DNA of 64,000 nt, taken from assembly GCF_003815655.1 (NCBI RefSeq), contig NZ_CP033917.1:3410001-3474000 (forward strand), read 5' to 3'. Of the stretch, positions 36,054-45,724 are shown in pieces (positions within the stretch are counted from its first letter, which is position 1; every line of letters begins with the position of its first letter). This stretch comes from Chryseobacterium sp. G0201 (GTDB lineage Bacteria; Bacteroidota; Bacteroidia; Flavobacteriales; Weeksellaceae). The position numbers were made by a program, and so were the translations under genes. Below the pieces are notes generated by a model. It was not told where the DNA came from. It worked only from the letters and a program-made list of their open reading frames with translations, and ran no database searches.

Positions 36054-36391
36054 TTATAGTAAAATTTTATCTGCAAAGATACGGATTATCTCCCGAAAAC
36101 TTGTGATAGTCTATGCTTAAAAAGCTTTAAAATTGTTTAGGAAGTTTGAAATATTACATTTAGTTAAACAAATGTTTAACTTTTTGTTAAACCTAGCTTA
36201 TTGTTATGTTTTGCATAATTTATCGTAAATAAATGAAAAACAGTGGTTTGATTTAAAATACACAAGCAATTTACATAATTTTATCTTAATTTTCATTAAA
36301 TTTATGATAATTCTTTTTTTTTTATAAATTGCAAGTCTGGCTCTATGTCAAAAATTATTATAAAAACAAACTATATAAAAGAAACAATATT
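36054..36391 (+). other. regulatory region between metG and susC
   Basis: 338 bp, very AT-rich. It has a perfect 20-bp palindrome-like element at 36162-36181, a half copy GTTAAAC just after it, and a TTATG-ttttg-CATAA hairpin. No TAnnTTTG at the right place. Confidence 0.5.
36162..36181. promoter_or_regulatory. candidate operator upstream of susC
   Basis: AGTTAAACA-AA-TGTTTAACT has perfect 9-bp arms. A half-site GTTAAAC follows about 5 bp later. Confidence 0.5.
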
Positions 36392-39112
36392 GTGAAAAAT
36401 TTTACAACGGTATTAAAAATTGCGCCTGCATTTCTACTGGCAAGCACAATGATACACGCACAAACAAATGACTCTATTACTAAGGAGAAAAAAATAGAGG
36501 AGGTTGTTTTGATTGGATATGGGAAGCAGAAAAAGACGGATCTTACGGGATCGATCACTGCTATTTCGGCAAAGGATTTTAATGAAGGAAGTATCAACTC
36601 TCCTGAACAATTAATTCAAGGTAAAACTTCTGGAATTCAAATTACTTCTAATGGTGGAGCACCTGGTGCAGGATCTACAATTAGAATTCGTGGAGGATCT
36701 TCTCTAAATGCATTAAACGATCCTTTAATTGTTATTGATGGTGTTCCTGTAGACACTAATGGAATTAGTGGTGCTTCAAATCCTTTGGCATTAATTAACC
36801 CAAATGACATTGAAAGCTTTAGTATTTTAAAAGATGCGTCTGCCGCTGCAATTTACGGGAGTAGAGCTTCTAATGGAGTTGTAATTATAACAACGAAAAG
36901 AGGAACTTCAGGAAAGTTGAAAGCAAATTATACAACAACAACATCTGTATACAATAAAATGGGTAATATTGATATGCTATCAGCAGATGATTTCCGTAAA
37001 CTGGTAAAAGAAAAAGCAACAGCTCCATATCAAGATTTATTAGGAAGTTCTAATACAAATTGGCAGAACCAAATCTATCAAACGGCAGTAGGTGTTGATA
37101 ATAATGTTTCCCTGTCAGGAGGGATCAAAGGATTACCTTATCGCTTATCTTTAGGCTATTTGAACCAAGAAGGTATTATTAGAACTAACACAATTGAAAG
37201 AACAACGGGCTCATTAAATATAAATCCTAAATTTTTTGATAAACATCTGGATATCAGTTTTAATTTAAAAGGGACATATGTAGAAAATAGATTTAAAGAT
37301 GATGGTTCTATAGGAGCGGCTGTAGTTTTTGATCCAACACAGAATGTTTATGACTCTTCTATTCCAGATTATGGAGGCTATTATGAATGGGAACAAACTT
37401 CTGGTGGATTAAATAGTAATGCAACCAAAAATCCTGTTTCGATGCTTAATCAGAGAAAGGATTTGTCTTATGTGAAAAGATTGATAGGGAATGTTCAGTT
37501 TGATTACAAATTTCATTTCTTACCTGAGTTAAGAGCAAATTTAAATTTAGGTTATGATTATAGTGATGCTAATGGTAATACAACGGTTTTACCTACAGCA
37601 GCTATTGCTTTTAATAATAAAGGGAGTTATAGAAGATATTCTCAAGAGAAAAAAAATAAGTTATTAGATTTTTATTTAAATTATCTGAAAACTTTTGAAT
37701 CAATAAAATCTACAGTGGATATCACTGCTGGTTATTCTTACCAAGATTGGCAGAGATCTGAACCATTTGCTCCAACTCTCTTTGGTACTGGAGTACAAAA
37801 TCCTTTAACAGGAAATGACTTTTTTACTCAGAATACAATCATTTCTTATTTTGGTAGATTAAACTATACTTTTAATAGCAAGTATCTATTGACTGCTTCA
37901 TTAAGAAGGGATGCATCTTCAAGATTTAGTGAAGATAACAGAGTAGGTTATTTCCCTTCTGTAGCATTAGCATGGAGAATTGACCAAGAAGGTTTCCTTA
38001 AAGATTCTAAAACTATTTCCACCTTAAAATTAAGAGCAGGATGGGGAGAAACTGGTCAGCAGGAAATTGATAAAAATGACTATCCTTATTTACCGCGTTA
38101 TATTTTATCAGATAGCGGTGCTCAGTATCAATTAGGAGATGATTTTTATAGTACTTATAGAGCTCAGGGTTATGATAAAAATATTAAATGGGAAACTACA
38201 ACCACAACAAACTTAGGACTTGATTTTGGATTTTTAAATGATAGAATTACTGGAACTATTGATGTGTATCAAAAAGAATCAAGAGATCTAATTAGTTTTA
38301 TTCCTATACCTGCATTATCTAATCTTACAAATTATTTACTTACCAATGTTGGTAATATGCGTAATCGTGGTATTGAAGCAAATGTTAATGTAAAGGCAAT
38401 AAAGACAGATGATTTTTCATGGGAGTTTAATGTTAATGCAACTCATTTTAAATCTGAAATTACAAATCTTAATTCATCACAGGTTTTACTTAATTCTATT
38501 GGTGGGGCTACGGGTACTACAATTCAGGTTCATACAGAAGGTTATCAGCCTAATTCATTCTATGTTTACCAACAGGTTTATGATAATGGTGGAAGACCAA
38601 TAGAAGGGGCTTATGTAGATAGAAACGGCGATGGTGTAATTAATACAGATGATTTGTATAGATATAAATCTCCTGCTCCAGATGTACTTTTAGGTTTCTC
38701 ATCTAAATTCAATTATAAAAATTGGGATTTAGGTTTTACAATGAGGGCAAGTATTGGTAATTACGTATACAATAATGTTGCTTCTCAGTATGGTACAGAG
38801 CAGGGACTTACGCTTAATAATTATCTTCAGAATGTTCATACCAGCTATTTGGATACTGGATTCAAAAGCACTCAACTTTTATCAGATTATTATGTTGAAA
38901 ATGCATCGTTTGTAAGAATGGATAATATCAATTTGGGATATAATTTTCCAAGATTTATAAAAGATTCAAAACTAAGAATTTTTGGATCAGTTCAGAATGC
39001 ATTTGTAATCACAAAATACAGCGGATTAGATCCTGAAGTATTTAATGGGATAGATAATAACTTATATCAAAGACCAAGAGTGTATTCATTAGGATTTAAT
39101 TTTCAATTTTAA
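36392..39112 (+). CDS. susC: SusC/RagA-type TonB-dependent outer-membrane receptor
   Basis: 907 residues from the GTG at 36392, which gives a clean signal peptide (KNFTTVLKIAPAFLLA, then HAQ); an ATG at 36329 would add 21 basic and aromatic residues. The TonB-box-like segment EEVVLIGYGKQKK is followed by the plug (SPEQLIQGKTSGIQI, GGSSLNALNDPLIVIDG, LKDASAAAIYGSRASNGVV) and a beta-barrel ending in YSLGFNFQF. The usual N-terminal carboxypeptidase-regulatory-like domain is missing. It imports glycans, here probably maltodextrins, with the SusD partner encoded 13 bp downstream. Confidence 0.95.
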   Translation: MKNFTTVLKIAPAFLLASTMIHAQTNDSITKEKKIEEVVLIGYGKQKKTDLTGSITAISAKDFNEGSINSPEQLIQGKTSGIQITSNGGAPGAGSTIRIRGGSSLNALNDPLIVIDGVPVDTNGISGASNPLALINPNDIESFSILKDASAAAIYGSRASNGVVIITTKRGTSGKLKANYTTTTSVYNKMGNIDMLSADDFRKLVKEKATAPYQDLLGSSNTNWQNQIYQTAVGVDNNVSLSGGIKGLPYRLSLGYLNQEGIIRTNTIERTTGSLNINPKFFDKHLDISFNLKGTYVENRFKDDGSIGAAVVFDPTQNVYDSSIPDYGGYYEWEQTSGGLNSNATKNPVSMLNQRKDLSYVKRLIGNVQFDYKFHFLPELRANLNLGYDYSDANGNTTVLPTAAIAFNNKGSYRRYSQEKKNKLLDFYLNYLKTFESIKSTVDITAGYSYQDWQRSEPFAPTLFGTGVQNPLTGNDFFTQNTIISYFGRLNYTFNSKYLLTASLRRDASSRFSEDNRVGYFPSVALAWRIDQEGFLKDSKTISTLKLRAGWGETGQQEIDKNDYPYLPRYILSDSGAQYQLGDDFYSTYRAQGYDKNIKWETTTTTNLGLDFGFLNDRITGTIDVYQKESRDLISFIPIPALSNLTNYLLTNVGNMRNRGIEANVNVKAIKTDDFSWEFNVNATHFKSEITNLNSSQVLLNSIGGATGTTIQVHTEGYQPNSFYVYQQVYDNGGRPIEGAYVDRNGDGVINTDDLYRYKSPAPDVLLGFSSKFNYKNWDLGFTMRASIGNYVYNNVASQYGTEQGLTLNNYLQNVHTSYLDTGFKSTQLLSDYYVENASFVRMDNINLGYNFPRFIKDSKLRIFGSVQNAFVITKYSGLDPEVFNGIDNNLYQRPRVYSLGFNFQF

Positions 39113-39125
39113 TTAAATAGAAATC

Positions 39126-40718
39126 ATGACATTTAAATATATCAATAAAACAATATTTGCTGCTAGTCTTACGGCAGTACTATTTCTTACTTCTTGTGAG
39201 AAAGATTTAGATAGATTACCAGAAACCGAAGTGACATCAGCATCTGTGTATGCTGACTTTAATAATTATAAAGGTGTTTTGGCTAAAATATATGCAGGTT
39301 TAGCAATGAGTGGTCAAAATGGAGGAGATGGTGATCCTGATATTAGTGGAATAGATGGAGGTACATCGAATTATATCAGACAATATTTTCAATTACAAGA
39401 GTTATCAACGGATGAAGCTGTAATTGCATGGGGAGATGGATCTTTACCAAGTCTTCACAGTATGACATGGTCTGCAAGTAATGAATTTGTTGCAGCATTA
39501 TATTATAGAATTTATTACCAGGTTGGGCTTGCTAATGAATTTATTAGAGAAACAACAGATGAAAAGTTAGCTTCTAGAAATATTTCGGGTACAAATGCAG
39601 AAGAAGCAAGGATGTATAGAAATGAAGCTCGTTTTATGAGAGCATTAAGCTATTCTCATGCAATAGATCTTTTTGGTAATGGGCCATTTGCAACAGAAAC
39701 GAGTGAAGTTGGAACAACTCCACCACCAAGAATTGAACGTAAAGAGCTTTTTAATTATATAGAATCAGAGTTAAAAAGTTTAGAAGGATTATTAAAAGAT
39801 CCAAGAACAAATGAATATGGACGTGCTGATAAAGCTGCCGTTTGGATGTTATTATCAAAACTATATCTTAATGCTGAAATATATACAGGACAAGCTAGAT
39901 ATTCTGATGCTAGAGTGTATGCTGAAAAAGTAATCAATGCGGGATATTCATTAAAAGCTAATTACGGAGAATTATTTTTGGCAGACAATAATTTAGATAA
40001 TAATGAGACAATATTTTCTGTAAACTATGATGGGACTCATACCAGAACATTTGGAGGTACCACTTATATTATTCATGCGGGTACAGGAGGATCTATGAAT
40101 CCTGCAAATTTAGGAATTAATAGTGGTTGGGGCGGTTTAAGAAGTACTAAAAATATTGCAGCATTATACCCCACTACAAATGGTTCTATAGATAAGAGAG
40201 GTAATTTTCATACAGATGGGCAAAGTTTAGAAATCAATAATGTCGCTACTTTTACAGATGGATACCCAATTATTAAGTTTAAAAATGTTAAAAGGAATGG
40301 GCAGCCTGGTTCAGATTTAGCTGGAGATTTTGTTGATACAGATTTTCCTTTATTTAGACTTGCAGAAGCATATTTAACCTATGCAGAAGCTGTTTTGCGT
40401 GGAGGTGGTGGCAACACTGCTACAGCAATTCAATATGTTAATTTGTTGAGACAAAGAGCGTACGGTAATAGTTCGGGTAATGTGTCTTCTATTAATCTAG
40501 ATTTTATATTAGATGAAAGAGCACGTGAATTATCTTGGGAAGCAGTAAGAAGAACAGATTTAATTAGATTCGGAAAGTTTACATCAGGAAGCTATTTATG
40601 GCCTTTCAAAGGAGGAGTTAAAGATGGTAAAGCTGTAGAAGATTTTAGAAAGCTATATCCAATTCCTGCAAGTGATTTGAATGCTAATCATAATCTAATT
40701 CAAAATCCTGGTTATTAA
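39126..40718 (+). CDS. susD: SusD/RagB-type nutrient-binding lipoprotein
   Basis: 530 residues. The lipoprotein signal ends FLTSC at about residue 24. The helical TPR-type body with NEARFMRALSYSHAIDLFGN (about 167-186), KAAVWMLLSKLYLNAE and FILDERARELSWEAVRRTDL near the end is diagnostic. It caps the SusC barrel and binds the oligosaccharide outside. Same operon as susC and the next gene. Confidence 0.95.
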   Translation: MTFKYINKTIFAASLTAVLFLTSCEKDLDRLPETEVTSASVYADFNNYKGVLAKIYAGLAMSGQNGGDGDPDISGIDGGTSNYIRQYFQLQELSTDEAVIAWGDGSLPSLHSMTWSASNEFVAALYYRIYYQVGLANEFIRETTDEKLASRNISGTNAEEARMYRNEARFMRALSYSHAIDLFGNGPFATETSEVGTTPPPRIERKELFNYIESELKSLEGLLKDPRTNEYGRADKAAVWMLLSKLYLNAEIYTGQARYSDARVYAEKVINAGYSLKANYGELFLADNNLDNNETIFSVNYDGTHTRTFGGTTYIIHAGTGGSMNPANLGINSGWGGLRSTKNIAALYPTTNGSIDKRGNFHTDGQSLEINNVATFTDGYPIIKFKNVKRNGQPGSDLAGDFVDTDFPLFRLAEAYLTYAEAVLRGGGGNTATAIQYVNLLRQRAYGNSSGNVSSINLDFILDERARELSWEAVRRTDLIRFGKFTSGSYLWPFKGGVKDGKAVEDFRKLYPIPASDLNANHNLIQNPGY

Positions 40719-40737
40719 TTAAAAAAACACTATTAAA

Positions 40738-41814
40738 ATGAAACATTTATTGAGAATATTAGCAATAGCTTTTATAGGTTTTCTGGTTATTTCATGTGAG
40801 AAAGATGAAGATCAGGCTATAATTACAGAGACAACTAAAAGTAAAATTTTAACAGATAAGACAACTATCCTTTTGGATAAAAATAATCCGGATAATGTTG
40901 CATTAAATGTTACTTGGAGTAAATCTGCTTTTGATGTAGCTGTAGTTGCAACCCAGCAATTGCAGTTTGGAATTAAAGGGAAAAATTTTGAAGGAGCATC
41001 TAATGTTGAAGCAGTAACTTCTCCTCTAACATTTACAAATAAACAACTTAACAGTATAGCTTTAAGTTTAGGAGCAAGTCCTAATGTTGTTACTGAGATT
41101 GAAGTAAGATTAAGAACTCTGATTGGAGCAGCTCCTTTTTATTCTGATGTAACTACTTTAACAGTTACACCTTATCTTTTAGGTCCTGTATACAATTATG
41201 CAGATTTATTTTTAATTGGTGATGCTACAGCGGGAGCTTGGGATAATTCTGCTACAAATGCGAAAATTTATCCATTGCAAAAATCAAGTACATCCGGTAT
41301 TTATTCTTATACAGGTTATTTTGCTCAAGGAGGTTTCAAAATGATAGCAAAGCCAGGAGAATGGACAATTCAGTATGGTTTAGGGTCTTCTGCGGGAATT
41401 TTAAGCACTGATGGAGGTTCAGGAAATATTAGTGTTGCCACAGCAGGCTATTATAAATTAACAGTAAATACGACAGCATTAACTTACACTTTTGCTCCAG
41501 CTACACCTCCGACAGTTACTTATACATCAATCTCAATGATTGGAACAGCGTCAGGTGATTGGAATACAGATGTAGATATGCTGCAGTCAACATTTGATCC
41601 GCATGTTTGGGTTAAGAAAAATGTACTATTAAATTCTGGAGAATTTAAATTCAGAGCTAATCATGCTTGGTCAACAAGTTGGGGAGTTGCTGAAGAATTT
41701 TTTGGAATTGCTACTACAAGCGGTGGCAATATTCCATTAACCACTTCTTTTACTTACGACGTTTATTTTAATGATATAACAGGAGCATATTCAGCGATTC
41801 CTTATTATCCATAA
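40738..41814 (+). CDS. susE: SusE/SusF-type starch-binding lipoprotein
   Basis: 358 residues. The lipobox is FLVISC at about residue 20, then an N-terminal Ig-like SusE domain (about 30-145, with a NVTWSKSAFD-like opening), then two tandem starch-binding modules. Each module opens with a LIGDATAGAWDN or MIGTASGDWNTD type segment and carries paired aromatics that stack on glucose rings. It binds starch on the cell surface. It lies 19 bp after susD; a hairpin follows. Confidence 0.9.
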   Translation: MKHLLRILAIAFIGFLVISCEKDEDQAIITETTKSKILTDKTTILLDKNNPDNVALNVTWSKSAFDVAVVATQQLQFGIKGKNFEGASNVEAVTSPLTFTNKQLNSIALSLGASPNVVTEIEVRLRTLIGAAPFYSDVTTLTVTPYLLGPVYNYADLFLIGDATAGAWDNSATNAKIYPLQKSSTSGIYSYTGYFAQGGFKMIAKPGEWTIQYGLGSSAGILSTDGGSGNISVATAGYYKLTVNTTALTYTFAPATPPTVTYTSISMIGTASGDWNTDVDMLQSTFDPHVWVKKNVLLNSGEFKFRANHAWSTSWGVAEEFFGIATTSGGNIPLTTSFTYDVYFNDITGAYSAIPYYP

Positions 41815-41857
41815 AAAAATAAGCAATTAATATTAATATACATTGAATTTATAAAGT

Positions 41858-41887
41858 AAAGTGTTGCTTTTTAGCAGCACTTTCTTT
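41858..41887 (+). terminator. hairpin between susE and the GH97 gene
   Basis: AAAGTGTTGCT and AGCAGCACTTT form an 11-bp stem (one T-G pair), followed by CTTTATTTTT. It may partly stop susCDE transcripts. Confidence 0.65.
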
Positions 41888-41913
41888 ATTTTTAAAACTT
41901 ATAATTAGTTATT

Positions 41914-44076
41914 ATGAAGAAAATTACAGTTGGGGCATTTTTGCTGTCAATGATGTTTGTGGGAGTGAATGCACAATCTTTAAAATCGCCGGACGGAAAG
42001 TTTGAAATGAGCTTTCAGTTAAAAGGAGGAGTACCTTATTATAACCTAAAATATAATGGGGCGACAGTGGTGGAAGATTCCAAATTGGGATTGAGATTAT
42101 TTAAAGATACTTCGATAAAATTTGCATCGGAGATTGCAAAACCGGAAGATGCAAAATTTGATCTTAACAATGGTTTTACGAAAACTGACGAAAAAAGAGA
42201 TTCTAAAAATGAAACTTGGCAGCCTGTTCTTGGCGAAAAGAAAAGTTATATCAATAATTACAACGAATTGGCGGTTACGCTTAATCAGGCGTCGGCAGAC
42301 AGAAGTATTGTTGTAAAATTCAGATTGTTTAATGATGGGTTGGGATTCAGATATGAATTTCCACAGCAGAAAAACCTTAATTATTTCACCATTCGTGAGG
42401 AAGATTCTGAAATCGATTTCCCAACAGACATGAAAGCTTGGTGGATGGTTGCAGATTACGATTCTCAGGAATACCAATATCAGGAAACAAAGATTTCCGA
42501 AATTCCTGCAAGATGGGATAAAGCTTTTGATGCCAATGCGTCTCAGTCTTTAGTTAAAAATGCAGTTCAATCTCCATTAATGCTGAAAAAAGAAGGCAAA
42601 GATCCTTTATATATCAACGTTGCGGAAGCTGCTGTTTTAGATTATCCGGCTTCACATTTGGAAGTTGATGCTCAGAATTTCAAGTTTAAAACGCACCTTA
42701 CTGCAGATAGACAGGGAGCAAAAGGATATATTCAGACACCTTCTGTAACGCCTTGGAGAACAATTATTGTTTCGCCAAAAGCAGAAGAAGTGATGGCTTC
42801 AAAAATGATTTTTAATCTTAATGAGCCTACAAAATATACCGATACATCTTACATTCACCCTACAAAATATATGGGCGTTTGGTGGGAAATGATCATCGGG
42901 AAATCTCAGTGGGCGTACGCAGAACCAGAGTCAAACGTTCGTATCGGGCAAACCGATTTTTCAAAATTAACACCAACCGGAAAGCACGCTGCAAACAATA
43001 CAAAAGTTAAAGAATATATTGATTTCGCAGCAGAAAACGGTTTCAAGGGCTTATTAATTGAAGGTTGGAATATCGGTTGGGAAGATTGGTTTGGTCATTC
43101 AAAAGAATTTGTTTTCGATTTTATCACGCCATATCCGGATTTTGATATTAAAATGTTGAATGAATATGCTCATTCTAAAGGGATTAAGCTAATCATGCAC
43201 CACGAAACTTCAGGTTCTGCAACGAACTACGAAAGATGGTCAGACAAAGCTTTCCAGTTGATGAACAAATACGGCTATGACGCTGTTAAAACAGGTTATG
43301 TAGGCGACATCATTCCAAGAGGGGAGCACCATTATTCTCAATGGACAATCAATCATTTTTATAGAATTGCTGAAAAAGCAAATGAGTATAAAATCATGAT
43401 AAATTCTCACGAATCCGTTCGTCCGACAGGAGAAAGCCGTACGTATCCAAACTATATTTCCGCAGAAGCTGCTCGTGGAACTGAATACGAAGCATTTGGA
43501 GGAAATAATCCTGATCACCAGACAATTTTACCATTCACAAGATGGATGGGAGGTTCTATGGATTACACGCCGGGAATTTTCCAGACAAAATTAGATTATT
43601 ATTTCCCTGGAGATAAGCGTTTTGTAAAAACTACGCTGGCAAAGCAATTGGCTTTGTATGTTACAATGTACATGCCTCTTCAAATGGCGGCAGATTTACC
43701 TGAAAACTACAAAAAGCACATGGATGCTTTCCAGTTTATCAAAGATGTAGCGGCAGATTGGGATGATACAAAAATTTTATCGGCAGAACCGGGAGATTAT
43801 GTAATCACAGCCAGAAAAGCTAAAGGTACTGAAAATTGGTTCGTTGGAGGTATTACGGACGAAAACAAACGTGATTATACGGTAGATTTTTCTTTCTTAG
43901 ATAAAGGTCAGAAATATGAAGCAACGATCTATGAAGATGGAAAAGATGCTGATTATATTGATAATCCTCAAAGTTATAACATCTACAAAAAAGAAATTAC
44001 CAGTAAATCTAAGATTAACTTCAAAATGGTAAGAAGTGGTGGGTTTGCAGTAACGATTAAGAAGATTAATAAGTAA
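41914..44076 (+). CDS. susB: GH97 alpha-glucosidase (SusB-like)
   Basis: 720 residues with a signal peptide (to about 20, ending NAQ). It has the N-terminal super-beta-sandwich, a TIM barrel, and a C-terminal beta domain. LIEGWNIGWEDW, HHETSGSATNYE, INSHESVRPTGESRTYPN and SAEAARGTEYEAF hold the conserved Glu residues. The Glu in both HHETSG and NSHES is the pattern of the inverting alpha-glucosidase branch. It splits maltodextrins in the periplasm. Confidence 0.95.
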   Translation: MKKITVGAFLLSMMFVGVNAQSLKSPDGKFEMSFQLKGGVPYYNLKYNGATVVEDSKLGLRLFKDTSIKFASEIAKPEDAKFDLNNGFTKTDEKRDSKNETWQPVLGEKKSYINNYNELAVTLNQASADRSIVVKFRLFNDGLGFRYEFPQQKNLNYFTIREEDSEIDFPTDMKAWWMVADYDSQEYQYQETKISEIPARWDKAFDANASQSLVKNAVQSPLMLKKEGKDPLYINVAEAAVLDYPASHLEVDAQNFKFKTHLTADRQGAKGYIQTPSVTPWRTIIVSPKAEEVMASKMIFNLNEPTKYTDTSYIHPTKYMGVWWEMIIGKSQWAYAEPESNVRIGQTDFSKLTPTGKHAANNTKVKEYIDFAAENGFKGLLIEGWNIGWEDWFGHSKEFVFDFITPYPDFDIKMLNEYAHSKGIKLIMHHETSGSATNYERWSDKAFQLMNKYGYDAVKTGYVGDIIPRGEHHYSQWTINHFYRIAEKANEYKIMINSHESVRPTGESRTYPNYISAEAARGTEYEAFGGNNPDHQTILPFTRWMGGSMDYTPGIFQTKLDYYFPGDKRFVKTTLAKQLALYVTMYMPLQMAADLPENYKKHMDAFQFIKDVAADWDDTKILSAEPGDYVITARKAKGTENWFVGGITDENKRDYTVDFSFLDKGQKYEATIYEDGKDADYIDNPQSYNIYKKEITSKSKINFKMVRSGGFAVTIKKINK

Positions 44077-44117
44077 ATTTTTAAGTAAAAATGTTTTTTC
44101 TTGTGAATTTATTTTTC

Positions 44118-44125
44118 TATATTTG
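44118..44125 (+). promoter_or_regulatory. own promoter of the peptide cassette
   Basis: TATATTTG matches TAnnTTTG and lies 40 bp before the precursor ATG. A TTG at 44101-44103 is a weak -33 box. Confidence 0.5.
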
Positions 44126-44165
44126 GTGAGATAAGTAAAATAATAACCTATTTAACTCATTTTTT

Positions 44166-44408
44166 ATGAAAAAGAAATTTAAAATCACGAGTAATCTCGA
44201 ACAGAAAGAAATTCTAAAAAAATCAATTCAGAATTCTGAAAATGAAAACGTAGATCTTTACAAATCTATTTTCGGAGGAATCAATAATTTAGGCTCAAAC
44301 CCTGGAACGCTTACTCCCGGTACACGTAACCCGAGTACTTGTGATGTTGTGGCTATTTCAGGTGCATCTGCTGCTTATGACAGAGTAGATCAATTTTTAA
44401 GAGCTTAA
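44166..44408 (+). CDS. candidate RiPP precursor peptide
   Basis: 80 residues, no signal peptide. Residues 1-38 are a charged helical leader ending in SIFGG, a Gly-Gly type processing site. The proposed core, 39-80, is rich in Gly, Pro, Thr and Asn and has one Cys (59). It ends YDRVDQFLRA, so two aromatic-x-Arg triplets (YDR 71-73, FLR 77-79) lie close to the C-terminus, where related triceptide precursors carry their modified residues. It lies before an FxsB/GrrM-like radical SAM gene and is separated from it by a stem-loop. The precursor role is inferred from size, place and the GG site. Confidence 0.78.
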   Translation: MKKKFKITSNLEQKEILKKSIQNSENENVDLYKSIFGGINNLGSNPGTLTPGTRNPSTCDVVAISGASAAYDRVDQFLRA

Positions 44409-44434
44409 AAATTACTGATTTTTTTAAAAACATT

Positions 44435-44473
44435 AGTTCTTCGTTAGTCAAATAACGAAGAACTTTATTTATT
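44435..44473 (+). terminator. hairpin between precursor and radical SAM gene
   Basis: AGTTCTTCGTTA and TAACGAAGAACT form a perfect 12-bp stem with a 6-base loop, followed by TTATTTATT. A partial terminator here would give more precursor than enzyme message. Confidence 0.75.
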
Positions 44474-44482
44474 GATATAGAT

Positions 44483-45724
44483 ATGGTTACTTCTTTTGTT
44501 CTGAAGGTTGCAAGCAGATGCAACCTCAATTGTTCGTATTGCTACATGTATAATTTAGGGGATAAAACTTATCTGAAGCAACCTAAATTTATGTCGATGC
44601 ATACGATAAAAACTTTCGCAGATAAATTATCCCATTATAGCAAAGAAAATGGTTTGAGGTCTTTTCAAATTGTTTTTCACGGAGGTGAACCTTTATTATT
44701 ACCAAAAGAATTTTATAAGGAAAGCGTAAGGATTTTTACAGAAACACTCACCGATTCTTATTTTGACTTTGTTATTCAGACTAATGGTGTTGGTCTGGAT
44801 GAAGATTGGTATGCTCTTTTTAATGAATTAAACATTCGTGTCGGAATCAGTATGGACGGTCCCAAAGAATACCACGACAAATACCGTGTTTTTCATAACG
44901 GAAAAGGGTCTTATGATGAGGTTCGAAACGCGATACAAATTGGTTTAGACAAGGGTATGCATGGGGTATTATCTGTTGTGAATCTCAATATTACTCCGCT
45001 TGAATTGTATGAGGAATTTAAAAATCTTAATATTCCGAGTTTTAATCTTCTCTTGCCGGATGGGCATTTCGACAAACTTCCGGATGATTTTTTAAAAGAA
45101 AAAGTAAATACTCATAACTATACTCCATATGCAGATTGGCTGATAGACTTATTCACCATATGGAAAAGTGATCCCGACAGACCTAATATGAGGTTTTTTA
45201 AAACACTGATTCAACTTATTGCGGGTGAAGAAGTTGGTGATCAAATGGTTGGACTGAAAAAAAATGGAGTAGCTGTAGTAGAAACCAATGGAAATCTGGA
45301 AGTAGCGGACTCTATCAGAGCTTGTTATGAAGGAATTACAAGAAACGACATCAATATTCACACCCACGAAATAGGCTCCATATTAGAAGATCCGCTTTTT
45401 GATATTTATATCAATTCTCATCAGATGGTCAGTGAAAAATGTCTTAATTGTCCAATTTATGAAATTTGTGGAGGCGGTTTTCTTTTAAACAGATATTCTA
45501 ACGAAAACGGGTTTGATAATCCTACGATTTACTGTCATGACATGATAAAACTGGTAAGTTATATCCAAAATGATCTTATCAACAGCTTGCCTGAAGAGGT
45601 TTGCAGAGAAATGGAACTCACAAGGGTTTCATATCACGAGATTGTAGAAGAATTGGAAAACAGAACTTCTGTTTCCGTTCAGAAAAATATTAAAGATAAA
45701 TTATTAGCCTATAGTTTAGCATGA
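44483..45724 (+). CDS. radical SAM/SPASM peptide-modifying enzyme, FxsB/GrrM-like
   Basis: 413 residues. The first iron-sulfur site is CNLNCSYC (13-20) in FVLKVASRCNLNCSYCYMYN. FHGGEPLLL and GISMDGPKEYHDKYR are the next barrel motifs. The C-terminal SPASM region (about 310-355) has CLNCPIYEICGGGFLLNRY and a later YCHDM. This Cys spacing and the GGG run match the FxsB/GrrM branch, whose members link an aromatic ring to a nearby side-chain carbon to make three-residue cyclophanes. The target is presumably the 80-residue peptide encoded upstream. Its stop overlaps the next start by 4 bp. Confidence 0.9.
   Translation: MVTSFVLKVASRCNLNCSYCYMYNLGDKTYLKQPKFMSMHTIKTFADKLSHYSKENGLRSFQIVFHGGEPLLLPKEFYKESVRIFTETLTDSYFDFVIQTNGVGLDEDWYALFNELNIRVGISMDGPKEYHDKYRVFHNGKGSYDEVRNAIQIGLDKGMHGVLSVVNLNITPLELYEEFKNLNIPSFNLLLPDGHFDKLPDDFLKEKVNTHNYTPYADWLIDLFTIWKSDPDRPNMRFFKTLIQLIAGEEVGDQMVGLKKNGVAVVETNGNLEVADSIRACYEGITRNDINIHTHEIGSILEDPLFDIYINSHQMVSEKCLNCPIYEICGGGFLLNRYSNENGFDNPTIYCHDMIKLVSYIQNDLINSLPEEVCREMELTRVSYHEIVEELENRTSVSVQKNIKDKLLAYSLA

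Noticed and set aside
36392..41814. susC-susE region as recently transferred because it looks AT-richer
   Set aside because: A hand count of one 60-base sample in this region against one in the GH97 gene showed only a small difference (33% against 37% GC), which is not enough.
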